From Shewanella insulae (lineage in GTDB: Bacteria; Pseudomonadota; Gammaproteobacteria; Enterobacterales; Shewanellaceae), in NCBI RefSeq assembly GCF_009831655.1, contig NZ_WRPA01000003.1, forward strand, positions 245,288 through 309,287: a stretch of DNA of 64,000 bases, written 5' to 3'. The notes beneath the pieces were generated by a model. That model was not told the origin of the DNA and did no database searches. It saw nothing but the letters and a program-made list of their open reading frames with translations. Positions 58,827 through 64,000 of this stretch are shown here, piece after piece. Position numbers and translations under genes: made by a program. Within the stretch, counting starts at the first letter, position 1. Every line of letters starts with the position of its first letter.

Positions 58827-59930
58827 ATGGCACTACACAGCATAGAAGCGATTATCGAAGATATCCGTCTGGGTAAGATGGTTATCTTGATGGATGACGA
58901 AGATAGAGAGAATGAAGGCGACCTGATCATGGCCGCCAACCTGGTGACGCCCGAGGCGATCAATTTCATGGCCACCTATGGCCGCGGCCTCATCTGCCAG
59001 ACCATGACCAAGGCCCGCTGCGAGCAGCTTAACCTGCCGCTGATGGTGAGCAACAACAATGCCCAGTTCTCTACCAACTTCACCGTGTCTATCGAGGCGG
59101 CAGAAGGGGTGACCACTGGTATTTCTGCCTATGACAGAGCCGTTACCGTACAGGCCGCCGTGGCCCGCGACGCCAAGCCATCGGATATCGTGCAGCCCGG
59201 TCATATCTTCCCATTGATGGCCCAAGAGGGCGGGGTGCTGATCCGCGCCGGTCATACCGAGGCGGGCTGCGATCTGGCGCGCCTGGCAGGTCATGAGCCG
59301 TCGGCGGTGATCGTCGAGATCCTTAACGAAGATGGCACCATGGCCCGTCGCCCAGATCTTGAGGTGTTTGCCGAGAAGCATGGTCTCAAGATAGGTACCA
59401 TCGCCGATCTGATCGAATACCGTAACACCAAGGAAACGACCGTGGTGCGTGAGGCCAAGTGTAAGCTGCCGACCCGTTTCGGTGAATTCGACATGATCAC
59501 CTACCGCGACACCATAGACAATCAGCTGCACTATGTCTTGGTTAAGGGTGAAGTCCAACCTAACGCCTTGGTGCGTGTGCATCTGCAAAACACCTTCAAC
59601 GACCTACTGCACTCAGAGCGCGACGAGAAGCGTAGCTGGCCGCTGGAAAAAGCCATGGCGCGTATCGCCGATGAAGGCGGCGTCTTGGTGGTGCTGGGGC
59701 ATCAACAAAGCAACGAAGAGTTAGTGGCTAAGGTGAAGGCCTTTGAGGCGGAAGACAAGGGCAAAATTGGTGCACCGGCTCCGTGGCAGGGCACTTCACG
59801 CCAGGTGGGTGTGGGCTCGCAGATTCTGGCCGATGTGGGCGTGACCAGCATGCGTCTGCTCAGCTCGCCTAAGCGTTACCATTCGCTGTCGGGGTTCGGA
59901 TTAGAAGTTACTGAATATATTGCAGAATAA
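58827..59930 (+). CDS. ribBX: RibBX: DHBP synthase with degenerate GTP cyclohydrolase II domain
   Basis: 367 residues. The N-terminal half is a complete 3,4-dihydroxy-2-butanone-4-phosphate synthase: [11 protein letters not shown] metal loop, [19 protein letters not shown] and [13 protein letters not shown]. The C-terminal half has the length and outline of RibA (from about 205), but I find none of the zinc-binding Cys or the catalytic loop of GTP cyclohydrolase II. This is the RibBX form known from Proteobacteria including Shewanella; a separate RibA must supply the first step. Confidence 0.92.
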   Translation: MALHSIEAIIEDIRLGKMVILMDDEDRENEGDLIMAANLVTPEAINFMATYGRGLICQTMTKARCEQLNLPLMVSNNNAQFSTNFTVSIEAAEGVTTGISAYDRAVTVQAAVARDAKPSDIVQPGHIFPLMAQEGGVLIRAGHTEAGCDLARLAGHEPSAVIVEILNEDGTMARRPDLEVFAEKHGLKIGTIADLIEYRNTKETTVVREAKCKLPTRFGEFDMITYRDTIDNQLHYVLVKGEVQPNALVRVHLQNTFNDLLHSERDEKRSWPLEKAMARIADEGGVLVVLGHQQSNEELVAKVKAFEAEDKGKIGAPAPWQGTSRQVGVGSQILADVGVTSMRLLSSPKRYHSLSGFGLEVTEYIAE

Positions 59931-59981
59931 GCTAGTCTGCTTGTAATTCATCGATTTGAGTTAAATTGCATGGGGATCAAC

Positions 59982-60014
59982 GCGGTAGGCTGTGGTATCA
60001 TACCGCCTCTTTTT
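59982..60014 (+). terminator. Weak terminator/attenuator-like hairpin before ribH
   Basis: gcggta / taccgc with a 13-base loop, then ctctttttt. It could partially stop transcription between ribBX and ribH. I did not find FMN-riboswitch landmarks around it. Confidence 0.4.
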
Positions 60015-60053
60015 TCCCGTGCCGGGTTTGTTAAGCTAATTTAGGTAAGATAA

Positions 60054-60530
60054 ATGAACGTAGTTCAAGGTAATATCGAGTCGAAAAACGCCAAAGTGGC
60101 CATAGTGGTTTCACGTTTTAACAGCTTCGTAGTTGACAGTCTGCTAGATGGCGCGGTGGATACATTGAAGCGCTTCGGTCAGGTCGCCGATGACAACATT
60201 ACCGTTGTCCGCGTACCGGGTGCCGTAGAGCTGCCGCTGGCGGCCCGTCGTGTGGCGGCAAGTGGCAAATTTGACGGAATCATAGCGCTGGGCGCCGTGA
60301 TCCGTGGTGGTACGCCACACTTTGATTTTGTTGCAGGCGAGTGTAATAAGGGGCTGGCTCAGGTAGCGCTTGAGTTTGACCTTCCTGTTTCATTCGGTGT
60401 ATTGACCACAGATACCATTGAACAGGCTATCGAGCGTTCTGGTACTAAGGCGGGTAACAAGGGCGGCGAAGCGGCACTTGGTCTGCTAGAGATGGTCAAT
60501 GTTCTGCAAGAACTAGAACAGCAGTTGTAA
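60054..60530 (+). CDS. ribH: 6,7-dimethyl-8-ribityllumazine synthase
   Basis: 158 residues, typical. [51 protein letters not shown] (catalytic His) and [24 protein letters not shown] (in parts) identify it. It condenses the RibD product with the RibB product. Fifteen bases separate it from nusB, the usual arrangement. Confidence 0.97.
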   Translation: MNVVQGNIESKNAKVAIVVSRFNSFVVDSLLDGAVDTLKRFGQVADDNITVVRVPGAVELPLAARRVAASGKFDGIIALGAVIRGGTPHFDFVAGECNKGLAQVALEFDLPVSFGVLTTDTIEQAIERSGTKAGNKGGEAALGLLEMVNVLQELEQQL

Positions 60531-60544
60531 GATTAGGAACCAAG

Positions 60545-60949
60545 ATGAAACCTTCAGAGCGCCGTAAAGCCCGTCGTCTAGCGGTACAAGCTATCTACTC
60601 ATGGCAGCTAAGCGGTAATAATGTTGCCGACGTGGAGCATGAATTTCTCACCGAGCAGAAGATCGATGGCGTCGACGTTAGCTATTTCCGTGAATTGCTA
60701 TCAGGCACCACGACCAAATCGGCTCAGTTAGACGAGTTGATTATGCCTCACCTCGAGCGCCCGTTCGATGAGGTTTCGCCTATCGAGAAGGCGGTGCTAC
60801 GCATCGCCACCTACGAGCTGACCTTCCGTAAGGATGTGCCTTACAAGGTCGCCATCAACGAGGCAATCGAGCTGGCCAAGGCCTTCGGCGCCGAAGATGG
60901 CCATAAGTTTGTTAACGGCATTCTCGATAAGATAGTCGCTAAAAAGTGA
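60545..60949 (+). CDS. nusB: Transcription antitermination factor NusB
   Basis: 134 residues, all helical. [19 protein letters not shown] at the N-terminus contacts boxA RNA, and [22 protein letters not shown] plus [10 protein letters not shown] close the fold. It pairs with NusE (S10) for rRNA antitermination. It is followed by a terminator but remains near thiL. Confidence 0.97.
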   Translation: MKPSERRKARRLAVQAIYSWQLSGNNVADVEHEFLTEQKIDGVDVSYFRELLSGTTTKSAQLDELIMPHLERPFDEVSPIEKAVLRIATYELTFRKDVPYKVAINEAIELAKAFGAEDGHKFVNGILDKIVAKK

Positions 60950-60957
60950 TACAATGA

Positions 60958-60984
60958 AACGGCGTCCCAGGATGCCGTTTTTTA
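60958..60984 (+). terminator. Terminator after nusB
   Basis: acggcgtcc / ggatgccgt with one G-T pair and a very short loop, then tttttt. Confidence 0.75.
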
Positions 60985-61046
60985 TGTTCAGATTTAGCCT
61001 CGACCCCTCCTCCGTCAGAAAGTGTGCTAGCTGATTAACCCTTACT

Positions 61047-62018
61047 ATGGTTCTTAAGACTGTGAAAGAGTTTAAACTAATCGATCATTTCTTTACCAAC
61101 CTTGGCCAGACACGTCGCGACGTGCAGCTAGGCATAGGTGATGACTGTGCCCTGGTCCAGCCTGGCGAAAATAAGGTGATCGCTATCTCCTGTGACACCC
61201 TTGTCGAGAATGTGCATTTCTACGCCGACATGCCTGCCAAGGCGCTGGGCTACAAGGCGCTGGCGGTTAACCTGTCAGACCTCGCCGCCATGGGGGCAGA
61301 GCCCGCCTGGATGACGCTCGCGCTCACCCTGCCCGAGGCTGATCAGGACTGGCTCGAGGAGTTTAGCCAGGGGCTGAATGAGGCGGCGCAGTATTATGGC
61401 GTCGCCCTGGTGGGCGGCGATACTACCCGCGGCCCTAAGTCGATCACCATCACCATCAATGGTCAGGTGCCCGAGGGTAAGGCGCTCACCCGAGGCGGCG
61501 CCAAGAATGGCGACTGGATCTATGTCACCGGCTCACTGGGAGACTCGGCCGTGGGGCTGGCCATCCTGGGCGGGAAGCTTGGCGTCGACGGGGAGGCGAG
61601 GGAGCATTTTATTCAGCGTCACTATTTTCCCACCCCTAGGGTGCTTGCGGGGCAATCACTGCGCGGGTTGGCCTCCAGTGCCATAGATCTCTCCGACGGT
61701 TTCGTCTCGGATATCGGCCATATCCTTAAACGCTCCGAGGTAGGTGCCGTGGTCGACGTTGACCGTCTGCCCCTGTCAGCGCAGATGCGCGAGTCTTTGG
61801 GTGAGGCTGAGGCGCTGGGTTATGCCCTGACTGGCGGTGAAGATTACGAGCTGCTGTTTACCGTTCCCGAGGCCCAACGCGGCGCGCTGGAGACGGCGCT
61901 GGCCCATGCCGGGGTGAGCTTTACTCAGGTAGGCCAGATAGCGACAGGCGATAAGCTGCGCCTCATCAAGGATGGTGAGCCCTACACTCCGACTCATTTT
62001 GGTTTCGAGCACTTTTAA
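61047..62018 (+). CDS. thiL: Thiamine-monophosphate kinase
   Basis: 323 residues. The IGDDCALVQP metal loop, LAVNLSDLAAMGAEPAWM, LVGGDTTRGPKSITI and DLSDGFVSDIGHIL identify ThiL, which makes thiamine diphosphate. Relatives begin near KEFKLIDHFF, so the GTG at 61062 is a possible start in place of the ATG at 61047; neither has a strong ribosome site. Two bases separate it from pgpA. Confidence 0.96.
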   Translation: MVLKTVKEFKLIDHFFTNLGQTRRDVQLGIGDDCALVQPGENKVIAISCDTLVENVHFYADMPAKALGYKALAVNLSDLAAMGAEPAWMTLALTLPEADQDWLEEFSQGLNEAAQYYGVALVGGDTTRGPKSITITINGQVPEGKALTRGGAKNGDWIYVTGSLGDSAVGLAILGGKLGVDGEAREHFIQRHYFPTPRVLAGQSLRGLASSAIDLSDGFVSDIGHILKRSEVGAVVDVDRLPLSAQMRESLGEAEALGYALTGGEDYELLFTVPEAQRGALETALAHAGVSFTQVGQIATGDKLRLIKDGEPYTPTHFGFEHF

Positions 62019-62020
62019 AC

Positions 62021-62515
62021 ATGCAGTTATGGTCGACCGATCCGGTTCTTAATAAGCTTTCACTGGCAAATCCTATTCATTTCCTGGCGCTGGGCTTCGG
62101 CTCAGGCCTTGCCGCCAAGGCGCCTGGCACCTTCGGCACACTGGCGGCAGTGCCTCTCTATCTGCTCATGGCCGGGCTGCCCCTGGGGTGGTATCTTGGG
62201 CTGACCTTGGTTAGCGTGCTCGCCGGTTTCTATATCTGCGACAAGGCCTCAAAGGATATGGGGGTGCACGACCATGGCGCCATCGTGTGGGACGAGGTGG
62301 CGGGCCTGCTTATTACCCTGATTGCCGCGCCAGCCGGTTGGCTCTGGGTGGTAGTTGGCTTCGCGCTGTTTCGCTTCTTCGACATCCTTAAACCTTGGCC
62401 CATCAAGGTGCTGGATGCCAAGGTCCATGGCGGTATAGGCATAATGATCGACGACGTGCTCGCCGGCGTGTTTGCGTTTTTGTGCCTGCAGGGGATTGTC
62501 TACCTAGTTGGATAG
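62021..62515 (+). CDS. pgpA: Phosphatidylglycerophosphatase A
   Basis: 164 residues with about four membrane segments. GFGSGLAAKAPGTFGTL, VWDEVAGLLITL and FRFFDILKPWPIKVLD are the family motifs; the Asp/Glu pair of VWDE is catalytic. It removes the phosphate from phosphatidylglycerophosphate in the inner membrane. Last gene of the housekeeping block; accessory sequence begins after it. Confidence 0.96.
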   Translation: MQLWSTDPVLNKLSLANPIHFLALGFGSGLAAKAPGTFGTLAAVPLYLLMAGLPLGWYLGLTLVSVLAGFYICDKASKDMGVHDHGAIVWDEVAGLLITLIAAPAGWLWVVVGFALFRFFDILKPWPIKVLDAKVHGGIGIMIDDVLAGVFAFLCLQGIVYLVG

Positions 62516-62659
62516 TGATTAGCTTGCCCAATTGTCATTAAGTTCAAATTGAGTTCAAATTAGATCCCGAGTGTCTAAGGTCAGAGCGCCGAGACAATCG
62601 GGATTTTTTGTTTTTTCCTCGTGGCAAGTCTGCTGATTTTTAGGGCAAAATCGTGGTTA

Positions 62660-63180
62660 TATCTTTATCTAACGTTTCTTCTATTTGGCTTCTTCTGTTC
62701 TTCGATGACTCTGGGTTTGTTCCAAGTTGTGGTGTTAACCAGAATGATTTTGGTAAGGTGTTTGAAGGTCGCACCTTCACTGTGACCTATCACCTGCGGT
62801 GGGCTTACGTGCAGATACTGCTGTGACACGCTGTGCGCTATCTGACCTCCAAGGATGGAGGGAATGCCGAAAAATGTCGGGAACATTTTCGGCCCTGTTT
62901 CGGAAGCTCACCGGCGTATCTACACTGAGTATCTAACGTCTCTTCGATTCATCGTCGATTGTTGTCGATTGGGAAGGAGCATTTGGCCACATTGATATTG
63001 GCGGGAGATTTGAAGGTCGTATCTTCATGGCAATCTATCGCCTGCCCGGCGAGGGGATATGCAAACACGTTTTTGGCGCGCAGCAAGTCCATCCATGGAT
63101 GCTCTGCGAAATCATCCATGATTTCGAAGGCCAAAACCGTGTTTACACAAGTATCTCAACGCTTCTTCGATTTGGCCTCA
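62660..63180. repeat. Palindrome-rich block with degenerate tandem repeats of about 220-260 bp
   Basis: A motif of the form tatct(c)aacg, then cttcgattt, occurs at 62666, 62930 and 63152. gaaggtcgcaccttc plus the following cctatcacctgc at 62764 recurs as gaaggtcgtatcttc plus ctatcgcctgc at 63012. Between them are further palindromes: ctccaaggatggag (62847-62860), a 26-base one at 62867-62892, catccatggatg (63090-63101) and gaaatcatccatgatttc (63108-63125). No gene is recognisable in 62516-63461. Confidence 0.65.
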
Positions 63181-63480
63181 TCTGTTTTTTGCTGATACAA
63201 GTTATTAGTTTTAAGGAAAAAATGCATTGGAATGTGACCTATTATGTTGAATGACAACTAGAAGATAGATTAAAGTATCACCAATTAAGGACAGAGCTAG
63301 GCCAACTCGAATCAAACATCGACTACGCCATTCAGGGAATGAAAAAGCCAACCACATGCGCCAATCTCACCCTTTAGAAGATTACTTTGACCCTACTTTT
63401 TTACATGCTTGGTCTCCTATCTTACAAGGTAGCGTACCTTGCAAGGTCTCACCAATAAGTTGTTATGTGTAGGAGAGATC

Positions 63481-63795
63481 GTGGCATCTAAGGAAGAGAA
63501 AAGACGCAGGGCTGCACTGGCTGAAGCCATGGTGGCAGAAGACACCAAAAAAGCCATCGAGAATATGCCTCTTTCCCTTGCTGAGCTCGGAGAGCTATTC
63601 GATCACCTTGATGAGACCCTTGAACAAGAAGGGTGCGACCATTCTCCAAGGATTACCCAGTTATTCCTATCACAAAAAGGCCTCGACCCAGATCAGGTTC
63701 TCCCATGGCTTAAAGAACAGGGGGGCTACTGTGATTGCGAGATATTGGCTAACGTAGAAGAGGGTTGGGAAAGTGAGATTGGCAAAAACACATAA
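63481..63795 (+). CDS. DUF2695-domain protein
   Basis: 104 residues from a GTG with aggaga just upstream. The domain is clear in the second half: LFDHLDETLEQEGCDHSPR, ITQLFLSQKGLD and WLKEQGGYCDCEILANVEE, with three conserved Cys. The N-terminal 30 residues are a charged helix (KEEKRRRAALAEAM). Function unknown; genes of this family are common in integron cassettes of marine bacteria. The stop codon overlaps the attC R'' site. Confidence 0.88.
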   Translation: MASKEEKRRRAALAEAMVAEDTKKAIENMPLSLAELGELFDHLDETLEQEGCDHSPRITQLFLSQKGLDPDQVLPWLKEQGGYCDCEILANVEEGWESEIGKNT

Positions 63796-63878
63796 CAAGC
63801 CGCTCAAATTCGTTCCGGCCACAAAAAGCGTGGCCTCCACCGGACTCGCTAACGCTCGCCGTTTAGCGGGGCGCTGGG
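63788..63878 (+). other. attC-like recombination site, degenerate at its right core
   Basis: R'' acataac, then ccgctcaaa (63800-63808) pairing with tttagcgg with one extra unpaired base, as in true attC folds. An inner hairpin is ggccac / gtggcc. The right core should read gttrrry but is gctgggg, so the site may no longer recombine. The following 63879-64000 shows no recognisable gene. Confidence 0.6.
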
Positions 63879-64000
63879 GGATCCCCTCATAATTCAGGTC
63901 TCCCAGCAGTGTGAACCAACTTGATGTATTCATGCATTGCCCAGCGTAAATGCTGCGCTGTTATTCGATAGTTTTTCCTTCGCCGAACTTCTTTCCCCAA

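Larger units (their letters stand above)
63463..63878 (+). mobile_element. Integron-type gene cassette carrying a DUF2695 gene
   Basis: gttatgtgt at 63462-63470 and its exact complement acacataac at 63788-63796 bound the gene, as expected for the R' and R'' core sites of one cassette. The right side continues into an attC-like folded region. No integrase or array is visible; the 3' neighbour runs off the window. Confidence 0.65.

Noticed and set aside
59931..60053. FMN riboswitch upstream of ribH
   Set aside because: Too short and lacks the conserved multi-helix landmarks; only a weak hairpin is present.

Overview
The window looks like a chromosome segment of a Shewanella-type marine gammaproteobacterium. 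I infer this from the six-gene glycogen operon preceded by an iron-dependent alcohol dehydrogenase, the glyA-nrdR-ribD-ribE-ribBX-ribH-nusB-thiL-pgpA block, a Shewanella-like PPP phosphatase, and the general protein style. Coding sequence is moderately GC-rich, with AT-rich islands at 510-2240, 43540-44470 and 62520-64000. I saw no rRNA, tRNA, CRISPR array, integrase, transposase or prophage gene.

Layout. 1-509 is the 3' end of hemH. 510-2240 is accessory DNA: a palindrome-rich block, then an LRAT-like gene bounded by integron-type core sites. 2285-3632 is yciH-yqgE-ruvX (minus). 3700-7300 holds small genes: a Fur-box membrane protein, a DUF4136 lipoprotein, a DUF924-like protein, and a divergent LysR / PACE-efflux pair. 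7457-11132 holds an OmpA-like protein, an MscS channel, a TRIC-like channel and threonine aldolase. 11232-15303 is a phosphate-scavenging cluster: two tandem PhoA-type phosphatases and a His-tailed exported protein. 15575-23363 holds a thioesterase, a small lipoprotein, ndh, an RND efflux adaptor and pump, and a cold-shock protein. 24060-25208 is adhB.

25724-38134 is the malQ-glgB-glgX-glgP-glgC-glgA operon. Several junctions overlap, and GlgB, GlgX and GlgP carry low-complexity Lys/Pro/Glu extensions at or near a terminus. 38217-43533 holds a NYN-domain protein, a TPR-sulfotransferase, and a minus-strand GNAT / sulfotransferase / Asp-Asn hydroxylase group. The last two enzymes both end in a SEC-C zinc motif, so they may form a protein-modification system. 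44476-48416 is a stand-alone PilY1-like adhesin with a small exported partner. 48483-54730 holds a PepSY membrane protein, the PPP phosphatase, ettA and a DUF3943 protein.

55021-62515 is the housekeeping glyA / riboflavin / nusB / thiL / pgpA block. 62516-64000 repeats the plan of the left edge: a palindrome-rich block related in sequence to the one at 660-900, followed by a second cassette-like gene (DUF2695) with a partly decayed attC-like site. The most unusual elements are these two block-plus-cassette units, the SEC-C-tagged hydroxylase and sulfotransferase, the collagen-like stalk on one phosphatase, and a candidate small RNA at about 23733-23804. All calls were made by eye; no searches were run.
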